Shown here: piece after piece, positions 1 to 12,297 of the stretch
Layout: every line of letters begins with the position of its first letter
Numbering within the stretch: position 1 is the stretch's first letter
Assembly (NCBI RefSeq): GCF_018143015.1
Contig: NC_054755.1
Span: 11,138,124-11,202,123 of the forward strand
Source of the DNA: Lytechinus variegatus
Taxonomy: Eukaryota > Echinodermata > Echinoidea > Temnopleuroida > Toxopneustidae
DNA length: 64,000 nucleotides
Reading direction: 5' to 3'
Notes under the pieces: model-generated
What the model was told of the DNA's origin: nothing
The model's database searches: none
Seen by the model: the letters and a program-made list of their open reading frames with translations, nothing else
Program-made: the position numbers and the translations under genes

Positions 1-656
1 CGAAACGAAAAAAAAAATCTCATGTCACACAATTTGCATTACAGGACGGAGTTTTACGACCATGACGACGGGCCCAAAAGTCTCTCCCAAAATGAACTAC
101 CGTTCTAAATAAGCGTACGCGTCCTCAAACGAAAGGTCGGGAATGTCCTCGCTCTCCCATTTGTTGTAATACAAATTCCCAAGGGGTACATGCCCCCCCC
201 CCCCATTAGCTGGGGAGTACGTGCATGGTCTCCAACATGCGTGACACTCTCCATGACTAATTGTCAGGAAAGAAATTTAATTTAATGCAATTACAATATA
301 GGGTAGGCCTATAGACAAGAATGTACATATGTTTTGAATATTTCAAAAGCAAGCGTTGGAAACGTTTAATACCCCCCCCCCCCATAGAGTACAAAAGAAA
401 TATTTCGTATTACGTAAACATGTCATGTCATGAATAGCTAATACTTTGCTTTAGCATTGATGAATGTAGGTGTACAGATGCACAGGAAGTCTTTTGTTAT
501 TAAGAATGTGGTTGCTTTATACACTCATCTGTTGTTGAAATTCTTTGAATTACTTAATATAAATTTTAAAGTTAGTCCTAGTAACGGTAGGGTATATTAG
601 GAGGTAAATTTCAGTAATTCAATGAGAACCACGTAAGCTAGAATAGACCACAGATG
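1..656. other. Non-coding, poly-C tracts only
   Basis: No gene is visible. The stretch is AT-rich with two long C homopolymers (about 190-204 and 371-383). Similar C or G runs recur through the window (for example near 14,520, 16,020-16,045, 49,448, 57,693 and 61,252). They are points where read length and assembly are least reliable. Confidence 0.5.
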
Positions 657-667
657 TCAGTATAGGC

Positions 668-850
668 CATAGGCGGCGGAAGCGGGGGGGACGGGGGGGA
701 CGTGTCCCCCCCTAAATTTTAGGAGGGGGGGACAGTCCCCCCCTAAATTTGTAGTTGATGACCTTTTTTTTTTTTTTTTTTTTTTTTTTGCTTGTCAAAT
801 TTTTTTCTTGGGTTGTCCCCTCCTAAAATTTTGGGCTTCCGTCGCCAATG
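668..850 (+). mobile_element. hAT-like MITE, CATAGGCGGCGG family, copy 1
   Basis: The element begins CATAGGCGGCGGAAGC and ends GCTTCCGTCGCCAATG, so the ends are inverted repeats. Inside are G/C runs around CCTAAATTT and a long T tract followed by GCTTGTCAAATTTTTTT, the same order as in the copies at 14,389, 24,196 and 51,248. The flanks carry the direct repeat TCAGTATAGGC (657-667 and 851-861). That is longer than the 8 bp seen at the other three copies, so either the duplication was extended by chance or the end is slightly rearranged. It has no coding capacity. Confidence 0.8.
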
Positions 851-861
851 TCAGTATAGGC

Positions 862-2182
862 AGTTGAAGTTAAAACTGAGGGACTACGTCGGTGACGAGA
901 TAACGACCCCAGCTACCACCGGTTTTCCACCGACATGATTCGTCAAAATTCATGTCATCATTGGGGGCTCGATCACGTCCACTAATTCGTGAACTACATC
1001 TCTCTGATCTGGGGGCTACTCATCAAGGGGCAACACTGTCTGCGGAGGCCGAATGGAAGAGACATCGCAAGCTGCAGAGGCCAGGAACTGGACCGACCAC
1101 CAGGGCCGAGTGGGGCATGTCAGGCCGATGAGATGATGGGGGCACGAGTCAACAATTATTGTTTAAGTTAAGTTATATTTCTTTATCAATATTCATGTAT
1201 ATTTTCATGTACAATTATTGTAAAACCATCAAAAGAGAACAACAGAAAGATTGAAGAGATTTGATGAAATCTTTTAATAACTATAATTATCAGTTTTACG
1301 TATTGCTTATTTGGTGTCCAGCAGCAGTAGGTAAATAATTTTTTTTAAAGAAAATCACTCCCACGTGACAGTAATAGCAAGCTATCTGCACATCTTGTGC
1401 GCCACCTGAACTTCATTGGTTATTGCAAAGAAGTTATTAAAGAAATAAAAATAAACAAATGGACTCAAAGCACTAAATTGTATAGGTTGCTGAAGCCATA
1501 CAGCAATGCAACTAGTCTGGTGCCCTCTCTCGTTACGGGTTGGTATGAGACAAGGAGACGAGGGATCTATCTTTATTCTATCAAGACGATGGTTGTTAAC
1601 TGCATAATAGCTAAGCGAATTCTTGTTTTATTTGTATATGATCTTGAAAAAAAGAGGCTAATGGTGCTTAAAATTTCCAAAGTCTATGACATGAGAACTG
1701 TGTAAAGCTCTTTCCACGGATTATTTGTCACTGATAGCAGGTACTTTTTTGTGGCAGTCATACTACTGTAACTGATACCAGACCGATCTAAGCTATTGTG
1801 TGAGTTTGGAATGATATTATGTCGATAGGTTTTCAGACGGTTCGTCAGTGTGACCGTGACATGGTCCTTGATATTTGAAGAAGGTCAAATCTTTTAATGA
1901 AATGCATCGCATGTCTTTCAACGACTTGATATGAATTATTGTTTAAACAGTAGATCGTCTATATGGGTGCAATTCGACAAGGAAAATTAGGACCTTTTTC
2001 TTTTTACGGTAACTCCCGTAGGAACTCGACAGGACAGCTTTTTGCTGGTAAACGCCCTAAATGCTTAGTTGGTTTATAATAAATTACCGTGAAAACATTT
2101 TACGTCTATGTTACAGTCATAGAGGCTGAAGATAAAGGAGACAAATGTTATACTCCCGGGTCTTTTTATCAAAGTGGAGACG
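862..2182. other. Non-coding stretch
   Basis: No recognisable gene. A 102-codon open frame at 1397-1705 (+) has no motif I recognise and no splice or promoter context. I treat it as chance. Confidence 0.4.
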
Positions 2183-2250
2183 ATGGCAGAATGGGATTTG
2201 AACTCACAACTTTGCGATGAGTCCAATGTTCTAACCACTGGAACGCACGC
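2183..2250 (-). repeat. tRNA-like sequence (SINE head or tRNA pseudogene)
   Basis: On the minus strand there is an A-box-like CCAGTGGTTAG followed about 35 bases later by a B-box-like GAGTTCAAATCC, the spacing of an internal RNA polymerase III promoter. The stems are imperfect, so a functional tRNA is unlikely. A tRNA-derived SINE remnant is the best reading. Confidence 0.45.
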
Positions 2251-2981
2251 CTCGTTTCGTATTTGTAGTAAAAATATGATGAAATTTGTAGAATAATTCT
2301 TTAATTATATGTAATTGAACATTTCCTTTTTATTGTTTGTTTGTAAATTAAAGGCCGGTTATTGACATGCTTCTTTTTAACTCCTGATTAAAGTTTTTTT
2401 AATTTTCAATGTTAGTTATTTGTTAAAAATCTATCATCCATTAAGTCTATTTATGCATTTTTTATTGTTTCGTTTACCTGAAATAATGGAAGTAGGATAT
2501 AAAAAAAAATCGTGAAAATCTTGAATATAAGTGATGAACAAACCGCGATTTACCTACACATGTATGGCGTTTGATTAAATCAGACATTTTCTGTGAACAT
2601 TGTCAATTTGTTTGTTTGTTTGTTTGCATTTATTTCTGCGTTCAAAAACACAATACAAAATTATTTATAATTGCAAAATACAAAATAATTGATAATATAA
2701 ACAATGTGGTCATATTACATAATAAATACAAATAAGGATGTGAGTATAAATTAATCTTTTATAAATGTAAACATATACATATAATGTAAAAAATGAACGC
2801 AGGAGACCGCCATCGTGAGCGGTTAGGCTTGAATTGATGGCGGCCTCATAAAAGATTCGTGACTAAGATTGATATTTACTGACCAAGTGGGTGCATTGCA
2901 AGTGCAGGTGCTGGTGCTGTGTATAGCAGTTGAGTAAAATCAGAATATTAAATAGCGAATGTGAATATTTGAGTGAATGTT

Positions 2982-4850
2982 TTAATTTGGAGGGTGGGGT
3001 TGATAAGATTGAATGATAGTTTTCTTTAGAGTGGCTTTTAATGAGTATATGGTTGAACACGTTTTAATATTGTTTGGAAGACCATTCCAAATGTCAGGAC
3101 CATGGTGTCGTATTGATTTAGAGGCAATTACCAGTCTGGGGTTAGAGAGGTGAAAGTTTCCGGATATGCGCGTTGGGTAAGTATGGACAGTACTATTAAA
3201 TTTGAACATGTTATCAAAGGACGAAGGGAGCAGTTTGTTAATATATTTAAACATAATTATAGTTATTTGAATAGTATATAAGTCGGCAATTTTTAATGTT
3301 TTCAGTTTAAAAAATAAAGGATCGGTGTGAGCCAAATAATGTGATCCTGTACAAATGCGAATTGCTCTCTTTTGTAATTTAGAAATAGAAGTAAGTTTTG
3401 TGGAACCACAATTAGCCCAAACAACGTTACAATATGTTATATACGGGAGTATTAACGAATTATACAATAGAAATAAAGTTTTGTGTGGTAAAATAAATTT
3501 CAACTTGGAAATTATTCCAATATTTCTCGAGATACATATAATGATATGGTGCAGATGTTCATTCCAAGACAAAGCTTGATCTATGATGACGCCTAAGAAT
3601 CTAGATTGAGTCTTCCGCTCTAATGGTGTGCCGTCAATCTGTAAGTGAATTGGAGAATCTGTAATATGAGAATGTTTAAAATGGATGAAGTGGGTCTTTT
3701 TCGAGTTCAAGGATAGTTCATTAGCTTTAAACCACTGTGAGACTTTAATTAATTCAATATTTAAGATATTGTTTAAGGAAGTTATATTTTTATGAGAAAA
3801 AAATATATTTGTGTCGTCAGCAAATAATACAAATGATAAAATGGAAGATGTATTAATAATATCATTGACATATAATAAAAATAAAAGGGGGCCTAGAATG
3901 GAACCTTGAGGGACACCACATTGAACTGGAAGTAAACTAGAATCGTTGCCATTAAAAGTGACATATTGTTTTCGGTTTATTAAATAATTTTTAAACCAAA
4001 GGAGTGATTGACCGCGAATACCATAATAATTAAGTTTTGAAAGTAAAATATTATGATTCAGTGTATCGAACGCCTTACTGAGGTCACAAAATATACCAAT
4101 GACATGCTCTTTGTTGGCTATGGCGTTTGTTATTTTATCGTAAATTTGGATTAAAGCCAAGTTTGTGGAATAATTTTTTCTAAAGCCATATTGATTAGAA
4201 ATTAATAAATTGTGTTTGTTGATAAATTCATAAAGTCTATTATAAACTATTTTCTCGAGGATTTTGGATATACTAGGGAGAAGAGATATAGGACGATAAT
4301 TGCTTATTTCATGAGGATTGTCTTTTTTGAAAATTGGATTGACTTTGGCGATTTTGAATAAGTCAGGAAATATACCTTGTGATAGAGATTTATTAAAAAC
4401 ATGACTAAGAGGGTTTGCAAGCGGATGAATTATTTCTTTTAAAAGAGACATACTAATTTTATCATGCCCATGAGATTTGGAGCTATTAAGAGACCGTGTA
4501 ATGTTGAGAATTTCTGTGGGGTTCGTAGGGTTCAGGAAAAATGAATGTGGATTAGGTTCGGGGAGGTAATCTGTGAAATGCGCATTTTGGCTATTGATCT
4601 TGCTTGCAAGTTCGGGTCCGATATTTGTGAAAAATGAATTGAATGAGTTTGCATGAAGGGAAGAGTCAACTTTGGAACCATTTAAAGTCATGTCATCAGT
4701 AGGTGGGGGATCTGCACTTGTTCCCATTAGTTCTTTGATGATTTTCCAGGTAGTATAAGTGTTTGAACTGGCATCTTTTATTCTATTAGTATAATACATT
4801 TTACGTGATAAACGAATTAATTTTGTTAACTTGTTGCGATATACTTTGTA
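2982..4850 (-). CDS. LINE ORF2, C-terminal part: reverse transcriptase
   Basis: The open stretch from the Met at 4799 (605 codons) is not a real start, since homology continues upstream into the endonuclease across the frameshift. Reverse transcriptase blocks are in order: NYRPISLLP (about residue 167), GFRKNYST (205), DLSKAFDTLNH (239), GVPQGSILGP (295) and the catalytic FADD (326-329). The usual CR1/Jockey C-terminal region follows, with LPYITYC and a QKRAIRIC segment. Apart from the one shift there is no internal stop, so the copy is young. The family may be Jockey, Crack/Daphne or CR1; I cannot separate them by eye. Confidence 0.9.
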   Translation of the reverse strand, partial: YKVYRNKLTKLIRLSRKMYYTNRIKDASSNTYTTWKIIKELMGTSADPPPTDDMTLNGSKVDSSLHANSFNSFFTNIGPELASKINSQNAHFTDYLPEPNPHSFFLNPTNPTEILNITRSLNSSKSHGHDKISMSLLKEIIHPLANPLSHVFNKSLSQGIFPDLFKIAKVNPIFKKDNPHEISNYRPISLLPSISKILEKIVYNRLYEFINKHNLLISNQYGFRKNYSTNLALIQIYDKITNAIANKEHVIGIFCDLSKAFDTLNHNILLSKLNYYGIRGQSLLWFKNYLINRKQYVTFNGNDSSLLPVQCGVPQGSILGPLLFLLYVNDIINTSSILSFVLFADDTNIFFSHKNITSLNNILNIELIKVSQWFKANELSLNSKKTHFIHFKHSHITDSPIHLQIDGTPLERKTQSRFLGVIIDQALSWNEHLHHIIICISRNIGIISKLKFILPHKTLFLLYNSLILPYITYCNVVWANCGSTKLTSISKLQKRAIRICTGSHYLAHTDPLFFKLKTLKIADLYTIQITIIMFKYINKLLPSSFDNMFKFNSTVHTYPTRISGNFHLSNPRLVIASKSIRHHGPDIWNGLPNNIKTCSTIYSLKATLKKTIIQSYQPHPPN

Positions 4851-5974
4851 TTTTTTAAATTGGCTTCAGTAGGATTGCGTAAATGTGACTTGTAAAGGCA
4901 ATTACGTGTCTGTATTGATTTTAATAAACCTTTTGTTATCCATGGTTGTTTGGGTGTTTTTCGATTATTTTTTACTTTTCCTATGGGAATATTCTTTTCA
5001 TAATAATGTTGTAATTTATTATTTAAGAGATTATACGATGTGTTTGCGTCAGTTTCATTATAGACATCCTCCCACCCCTCAAGTAATAAGTCTTGCTTCA
5101 TTAATTCAATATTACGTTTAGATTCTTTTCGATATGAGTGTTGGTTAATTGATTTGGGGCACGGTAATTTCATTTCACAAGTTAAAAATATTGGTAGGTG
5201 GTCTGAAACTTCAGAGCATAGAATTCCTCCTATCATTTTATTATTCATGTTGCTATGTACGTTGGAAAAAATATTGTCAATTTGAGTAGATGAATTTGGG
5301 TTGATTCTAGTGGATTTATTGATGAATGAATGGAAGCCGAATGAGTACATTAGTTTCATAAAATTGATTGAATGATTACTGTCGACCGAGGGTAGGAAAT
5401 TGATATTAAAATCACCAAAAATAAAAGTATGTTTATTTTCATTACCTATTGCATATAAATATTGCTCTAGCTCTTCACAAAACAAATCAAGATTAGAGCC
5501 TGGTGGTCTATAAATCAAACCTATGATGATATTTTTAAATCCTGTGTTTTCAATTTCAATGAACAAAGACTCTGCATGCAAGAGTTTCACATCGGAACGG
5601 ATCTTAAATTTTAGTTTATCAATAATATAGAAGGCCACGCCTCCGCCTCTTTTTCCTTTGCGGTCTGCCCTTATCAACTTATAATTTGGTAAATTAAACA
5701 AATTTGGGGAATTATCATGCAACCATGTCTCGCTAATACCTATAACAGAAAATTTGAAATTATTCAATGTGTGTAAGAGATTTTCAAAATATTCGAAGTT
5801 TCTATTGAGACTTCTTAAATTTGCATGTAAAAGGGAAATATAATCGGAATTACTATCAAACATATTATTAAATTCTTGAGGTGTATAGTATTTGCTGTCA
5901 TGTGAATTGTCTATGTAATTATCAAGAATAAAAGAGAGGGACTCCATCAAAATTGATAAAATGTAAAGTACCAT
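4826..5974 (-). CDS. LINE ORF2, N-terminal part: APE-type endonuclease
   Basis: 382 codons are open. The order of motifs is that of the apurinic-like endonuclease of non-LTR elements: HANLRSLN near the start, SETW with the catalytic Glu, YRPPGS, GDFNIN with Asp and Asn, STQIDNIF, and SDHLPI with the catalytic Asp-His pair. It would nick target DNA to prime reverse transcription. The frame ends in a stop because it shifts at an A6/T6 run (plus-strand 4851-4856). After that run the coding signal continues in another frame into the reverse transcriptase. Whether the indel is a genomic mutation or a homopolymer sequencing error cannot be told from this sequence. Confidence 0.85.
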   Translation of the reverse strand: MVLYILSILMESLSFILDNYIDNSHDSKYYTPQEFNNMFDSNSDYISLLHANLRSLNRNFEYFENLLHTLNNFKFSVIGISETWLHDNSPNLFNLPNYKLIRADRKGKRGGGVAFYIIDKLKFKIRSDVKLLHAESLFIEIENTGFKNIIIGLIYRPPGSNLDLFCEELEQYLYAIGNENKHTFIFGDFNINFLPSVDSNHSINFMKLMYSFGFHSFINKSTRINPNSSTQIDNIFSNVHSNMNNKMIGGILCSEVSDHLPIFLTCEMKLPCPKSINQHSYRKESKRNIELMKQDLLLEGWEDVYNETDANTSYNLLNNKLQHYYEKNIPIGKVKNNRKTPKQPWITKGLLKSIQTRNCLYKSHLRNPTEANLKNTKYIATS

Positions 5975-6300
5975 AAACTAAGAAAGGGGTCAACTGCAAG
6001 GGTGCCTGTGGTGTAGGTGCGCTTGCTAGTGATTGAACGGGTGTTCATGTATGTCTGTGGTGCAAATGTGCAGTCAATATCAATATAAATTACATGTACA
6101 AAAAGAACAAGACCCATCTTGGTCAGCAAGAACATATCATTGGAAGCATTAGAGCAGAGCTCAACCACCCAAGTACATATAAGATTTGAAATCATTACAC
6201 TTAAAAAAAAATAAAATAAACGGTCAGTTGAAAATGAATTAAGAGTATACCCAGAAATAAAAGTTAGGTACAAGTCTAGCGAACGATTAAAAAAAAAATC

Positions 6301-7770
6301 AGATTGTATTAATCAATTTTAAGTAGCAGATTGATGCCCTTGCAGTGCAGGCCTATTAAACAGACACTTTATTCCTGTTCTGGTGAGTATTTTGATAGCC
6401 ATGCATGACGGAGTTGCCACGCCTTCTCTGATCAGACACGGGCAGGGGTGAACATGCGCGAGTTAATAATCAACATAAATGTCGGGCTGTTTTGGAAAAA
6501 AAACATGTGATGAAATGTATTAAAGCCGGGTGTAATGCCTACATCAATCAGTATTTAAATACCTGACCCGTTGGGTGTTTTAGTGATTTAAAAGCAAAAA
6601 TATGTGTGCATTGATCATGCATAAAATAGCCCGCTTTCTCTGATCAAACAACGCATGTGCGAGGATGTCGGGAGACACACAAGTTAAAGTTAACATATTT
6701 AACAAGTCAATGTTCTTGGTAGGGTAGATTGAAATTAACCCATGCATATAATTGCGAACATAATAGATGGACGTTTGTTCATGCATGTATAGCCACACCT
6801 TCTCTGGCAAGGTCGCATGCGTGTTTTTAATCACAAAGCGAATCTGAGACACACGTAGGCATGGTAGGTGTATCTTCATGTTCAATATTGGATAGCCACG
6901 CCCCCAATAATCAAACAGTGTACGTACATGAGGCATGCAAGCACGCGACTGGTGTTAATGTCATACCATGCATGAACAATGGAATAAACCACAAGAATTC
7001 ATTGATTGTTATACAATATTGAATTACAAATCGTTTAACATAGCTGGTATCAACACCAATAACAGAGATAATGAACCTTTATCTATTGCTTGTCAAAGAA
7101 ATTGGATTACATCGTTTAAAACAGTTCTGTTCATGTCGCCCCCAAATCTCGAATTCAACTCGAGCAAACATTTCTTTTCTTCCAGATGGCTTTTTCTTTT
7201 CTTAAGTCATGCAGATCCAATATAGTTGGTCACTTATGGTTGTATAATTACGATATGTAACAAGAATGGAATAAACGAAGTAAAATGATGAATTTATCTA
7301 CATAATCATAATAATAATAATAATAAGACATAACATTTATAAGGCGCGCTTACTACTGGTGTTTCTATAAAGCGCACCGTGTTCTGTTTATGGTTTGTAC
7401 TTAGGATTAAAAAATTTGGGCAGGGGAAAATGCATCTATACTTATAATAAAACATCAAAGCCGGCAATAGGATAGGCCAGGTTAAATAGAGCACGAAAAG
7501 GATACAAATTATCAAAATGTTAGTAACGACATTTCATCACTATTTCACAGTTGCCCAAGAGTGACGCTTCAACACTTCCTCCTTTACCAAAAATCTGCTA
7601 AAGAATGTCAGGCACATGATTCTAGTTTGTTTTCTATTACTCTGTTTCTACGTCAGCGGAGATATCTCAAAAGAAATATCTAACAATTGATCTGCAAATT
7701 TAATATATTTTTCTGTTTTTGCGAAGGAAGGACTTGGGCTCATATGACCTTTAATTCATAATTAATTAAT
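6301..7770. repeat. Degenerate ~190-bp repeats and an AAT/GCGC repeat
   Basis: From about 6,390 to 6,960 a motif resembling TAGCCACGCCTTCTCTGATCA followed by GCATGTGCGAG recurs near 6,400, 6,630, 6,790 and 6,895, with decay between copies. At 7,306-7,390 an (AAT)n run is followed by CATTTATAAGGCGCGC and TTTCTATAAAGCGCAC. A similar AAT-run plus TATAGCGCA segment appears at 27,890-28,030 and a shorter one at 26,530-26,590. These look like copies of one dispersed, probably SINE-like repeat. No gene is seen. Confidence 0.4.
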
Positions 7771-7776
7771 TCATAA

Positions 7777-9780
7777 TTGTGTTACTGTGTTACTGTGTTA
7801 CCATTAATTCATAATTGTGTTACTGTTGAAGCAGTGAAGAAATTGATTATAGATTCCCCATCTACCTCATGTGAGCTGGATCCTCTACCGACATGGCTTG
7901 TCAAGAAATGTGTGGTTGAATTGTCTCCTGTGATTGCTCGAATCATCAACCTGTCATTCAGAAATGGCCACTTTCCAGATTCGCTTAAACAGGCAAATGT
8001 CAATCCTCTTTTGAAAAAAACCTGGACTAGATCCTGAGGTGCTGAAAAACTACAGGCCGATAGCTAAACTGAAGTTCATTGGTAAGATAATTGAGCGGGC
8101 ATGTGCTAAGCAGGTTCATGCTTATCTCTCATCCAATGATCTGTATGGCAAAACGCAATCAGCTTATAGAAAGGACCATAGTGTTGAAACGGCTATGCTT
8201 CGTATCTACAACGACCTCCTGCTAACGGCTGATAAGGGCAAGGAAGCACTTCTTGTGTTGCTTGATTACTCTTCTGCTTTTGACTGTATTAATCATGATG
8301 TTTTGCTATCTTGTCTGTCCTCCAGATATGGTTTTTCAGGTCTAGCATTGAATTGGTTCAACTCATATAATTAGAAATCGTTCTCAGAGTGTAGTAATTG
8401 ATTGTGTGTCATCTGCACCAGTTTCGTTGTCAGATGGCGTACCTCAGGGTTCTGTAATGGGACCGCTGTGTTATGTATACTGCTTCTCTAGAATCCATTA
8501 TTGAGGAGCAAGGTATGAGCAGAATTGTATATGCAGATGATACCCAGTTATATATGATGTTCTCAGATAAGGACCGTACTTCAATTATCCCTAGGATAGA
8601 GTCGTGTTTAGATGAAATTATGAAATGGTCAATTATGAATAGTTTGAAGTTGAATTCTGAGAAAACTGAAATCTTGCACATAACATCGCGTCACAGAAAC
8701 TCAGATAATGTCTCGACTCTAAATGTTGCTGGTTCTATTATTCAGCCAGTCTCCAAGGCACGGGATCTATGGGTAATTGTTGAGAATGAATTAGGAATGA
8801 AGTCCCATGTTAACAATATTTGTAGGGCTGCTGCAATTGGGTTACACAAAATTGGGAAAATAAGAAAATATCTTGATAGGAAAACAACAGAAAAATTAGT
8901 ACATGCCTTTATCTTAAGTCACTTAGATAATAATAATAGTTTACTATTCGGAACACAGGAATCGCTTCTCGATAAATTACAACATATCCAAAATTCTGCT
9001 GCAAGACTTATAACTCGAAAAGGAAAATTTGAACACATCTCCCCTATCTTATCTGACCTTCATTGGCTACCCATTCGATCAAGGATCAAATATAAACTTC
9101 TCATATTAACATTCAAATGTATTCATGGTATTGCCCCTGCTTATCTTCAAGAACTTGTCCAGATTCATAAACCTAAGCGTAATCTCCGTTCTGGCTCACA
9201 AAATCTTCTCTCTGAAATTACTGTCAAGACCAAATCATATGGGGATCGGGCTTTCCAGAAAGCTTCACCAGCACAATGGAACTCTCTTCCATCGACATTA
9301 AGAAATATTACCCAGCTTAAGAAATTCAAAGTTCAATTAAAAACCCACCTCTTTCAGAATGTTTGATTTAGTCACTCGCGCATAGAGACCTGTAGGTGTT
9401 ATGCGTATTTAAGAAATGTACTATTATTATTTTATTATTAATTCTGCCATTCCTATTCGAAATTACCCCCTAATCCACAAATCTTTTTTTAAATTCCTTT
9501 ACTTTGTTCGACCGATTTTTTCCGAGGGGTGTTCAGAGTGCTCAGGAGCGCGGGCTGCATCTTTTGAGCTGGTCATCTCTGTGATTTGAAATCATTTCAT
9601 TTTTTCACCCTTTATAGCCCTGTAAATCTATGTAAGGGATCCCTCTGTAAAACAGCTTTGATATGTTATCAATGCTGAGTAGGGCAACCCCTCCGTCTTT
9701 CTACGGATAATTTTTTTTCGTAATCGTAAATATATATCATTGTTACTAATTTCAATTGACGGAAAATAAATACAATACAA
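7777..9780 (+). pseudogene. Decayed CR1/L2-like LINE reverse transcriptase fragment
   Basis: Coding signal on the plus strand is spread over several frames: 7777-8037 (ELDPLPTWLVKKC, start of the RT domain), 8039-8374 (NYRPIAKL, LLDYSSAFDCINHD), a short segment around 8430-8470 (VPQGSVMGPL), and 8473-9366 (YADDTQLY, then the L2/CR1 C-terminus with LHWLPIRSRIKYKLL). At least three frameshifts break it and the 5' part, including the endonuclease, is missing. The reverse transcriptase is clearly different from that of the LINE at 2.6-6.0 kb (YADD rather than FADD). The 3' UTR probably ends near the AAATAAATACAATACAAT segment at about 9,765-9,782. Confidence 0.85.
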
Positions 9781-9919
9781 TATTTTCGGTAAACATTTTG
9801 TTTGCAAATTCTATAACTTGACATTTAAAACTCCCTCTAGTCAGTCCTCAGGTAGGTAGAGGTTTTTCTCCAGCTAAATAATTATTCCACAGGAAAGACT
9901 GACTTGTTAAAAGGGGTTC

Positions 9920-10101
9920 CAAATTTGCTCCGGCGACGATTGCTCCGCTGCAAATTCCAAATATTAAGGAATGGCCAACTTCAGCCCTGAATTTAATACT
10001 GTACCCTATCCTAAATCTAATATAAAACCCTTTCATTGCAACCCTAACCCTATATCTTAGACGAAATAAAGCCCGGAGCAGTTGTCGTCGGAGGAAATGT
10101 C
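9920..10101. mobile_element. MITE with GACATTTGCTCCGGCGAC-type ends
   Basis: Left end AAATTTGCTCCGGCGACGAT, right end CGGAGCAGTTGTCGTCGG followed by AGGAAATGTC. These are imperfect inverted repeats of about 27 bp. The interior has the phrases CCCTAACCC and CTATATCTTAGACGAAATAAAG. A shorter, more decayed relative lies at 54,546-54,651. No coding capacity. Confidence 0.6.
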
Positions 10102-10694
10102 ATGTCAACGATGAGATTTTCTTTCTTTGCTGCCTCGCAAACGTTCGGTTATCGTGCGCCGATTCGAAGGATTAGACCCATCAACTGTAGATTCAATGCA
10201 CCAATGCTTAAAGGTATTGTTTAACTTTGTGAACAGCCGATTTTAAAAATTCTTAAACCAAGATGAAACATGTGTACAAGTGCATGTGTTAAAATTGTGT
10301 TTCCTAACCTTTTCTAAGGCAATAATTTAGTGGTCAATGATTTTGTATGTGCAATCTTATTTTGACTTCATGACTAAATTGTACTGAATCAGAGAAGTGC
10401 TATTTCTTACAAGCTCTGCTTCTTTATGTAACCAAGCTGTGGATTTTGTCTACGTATCTAAGATTTATTGCCAATTTAATTCCATCCTTCTGTGTTATGT
10501 TTTGTTATATTGTTACATTGTACCTTCTAACTGGCCTTTTGACACATGAAAAATGAAGACCATTGAACTGCATTGAAATGTTGATGAAACATTTTCTTGG
10601 AGTGCGCTGCATACGGTCATAATTAGTAATGGATTCAAGACATGACATGCAATAACTCATCATGGTTAACATTATCCTAGTGATGAAAAGGGTT

Positions 10695-10871
10695 CACTGC
10701 AAAAACACCGGTGCTGATTTATCACCAGGCCGGAATCTATATATGTCCACACCAGAGAAATATTGAAACAACACCAGTTTGGAATAAAAACCGATGCTGT
10801 TTTAATACTTATTGGTGTTGTAAAAACACCTTTATGTTGTTAGACCGAAACGAAACTGGTGTTGTTTAACC
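10695..10871. mobile_element. GGTGTT/AACACC hairpin element, decayed
   Basis: The stretch starts CACTGCAAAAACACC and is filled with GGTGTT and AACACC words in both orientations. It resembles the better-preserved copies at 21,773-21,964 and 52,767-53,008. Boundaries are approximate. Confidence 0.4.
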
Positions 10872-12297
10872 CTTCTCTAATAATTAGAGAAATGTCAATC
10901 TTGCTAACACCAACGTAGATCTAGGCCTAACTTAATCCAAGTTGAAGTTATTGCTAACAAAACATTGAATTTGGTCCTGAATCTGCTTTGACAATAGAAA
11001 GATCAGGACCACCACCAAGGCACCAACAGTACAACTGCGACCCAGGTTAGTCTGATGTAGATCCCCATGTTAGATCAGAATCTGCCCCTGATCATGGCTC
11101 AACATGCAATGATGCATTCTCGGTCTGCTTTTGACTCCTGGACCTGTACCGGACTCTAGATCTAGATAAAAAACAAACCAACAAACTTGATTTTGATTAA
11201 AAAGGGTCATTCACTGCAGGCCTAGATCTTTATCTACCTACCGTTAGACTAACGTTACTTAGATCTAGATCTAGGCCTATACAAGTTCCAGTTACTGTCA
11301 CTGAACAATATACAGTACTGCATGCACCGTAGAGCAAGCCCTACCCAATGATCTTCATCAATCAAGGCTAGGTCTAACTTATATTTAATATAACAAATAA
11401 TAATATTCATTGATGGGGTGTGTAGAAAAACATTCTTTGGACCGCCTGAAGGATTCATATGTTCCCTCATGATCATTTTTTTTCCCTCAGCGCACCTTGG
11501 AAAAATATAGATCCTGCGGTCTAAATGGCAAAGAATGATTATATTACACACTCCATCAATCAATATCTTTATGGGCCTATAATCTGAAATAAAATGACGT
11601 GCAAGCAGGAATGAGGAAAGAAATAATACATGACTCCGCTAGAACATCCCATTCGTAGACACATTGGAAACATAAATTTACTCTCTTTATAAATCTACAT
11701 GTATAAATCTAGTGAGAAGTTCACTTCTTGGGGAAGAGGGTAAAATTAATCATGAAATTAAAATATGAGAAACTTTACCTGTATTTCACTCTTTTTGAAA
11801 TGTATTCTGCGTGAAACGTTCGTAAGCGAACTGTAGATTCTATACAACTTCGAGTAATCCTTGTCGTCACTTACAGTGGACAGAGTGTGAACATAGAGTA
11901 TAGAAGTCCAGTCAAGCTTTTAAAGATTCCTTCTTCCTTTTGGGAGTATAAACCCTTTTTGTTCAAAAGGCAAGAAGGCAATTTGAAAATGATTTTTTAA
12001 ATCCATAATGAAATAAATATACACTCACTTGTCAGGGGGACAGTCTGCCCCCTGCCCCCCCCCTTAGGTACGCTAAGTTACAGGCACGCCATCCTCTCAC
12101 TAATTATTGTTTTGGTTTATTATATGAAATACGTAATTTTGTAATTTTTCCTTATAATATGAAATACGACATTCGTTTCTTTTTCTTCCTGGACATTAAG
12201 GAGTCCTATGGTACTGGGCTGTACATACAACTTTTTTAAAACATAATTAAGAGAAAGTTAAGGTATATCTAAAATCTTACGTACGATTTTACCCTTG

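Larger units (their letters stand above)
2608..5974 (-). mobile_element. Non-LTR retrotransposon (LINE, Jockey/CR1-like), nearly intact ORF2
   Basis: On the minus strand the element reads endonuclease, then reverse transcriptase, then a ~350-base 3' UTR that ends in a short (CAAA)n tail at about 2608-2626. Such a tail with an upstream AATAAA-like stretch is usual for CR1/Jockey-group LINEs. No ORF1 with zinc knuckles or a coiled coil was recognised upstream. A 108-codon open frame at 5947-6273 lies upstream but shows no known domain. I could not find a target-site duplication, so the 5' boundary is uncertain and 5' truncation is likely. Confidence 0.85.

Noticed and set aside
1397..1705. 102-codon open frame on the plus strand
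   Set aside because: No domain, no splice context, average composition. Expected by chance in a window of this size.
10030..10056. CCCTAACCC resembling telomere repeat
   Set aside because: Only one or two units inside a MITE. No array.
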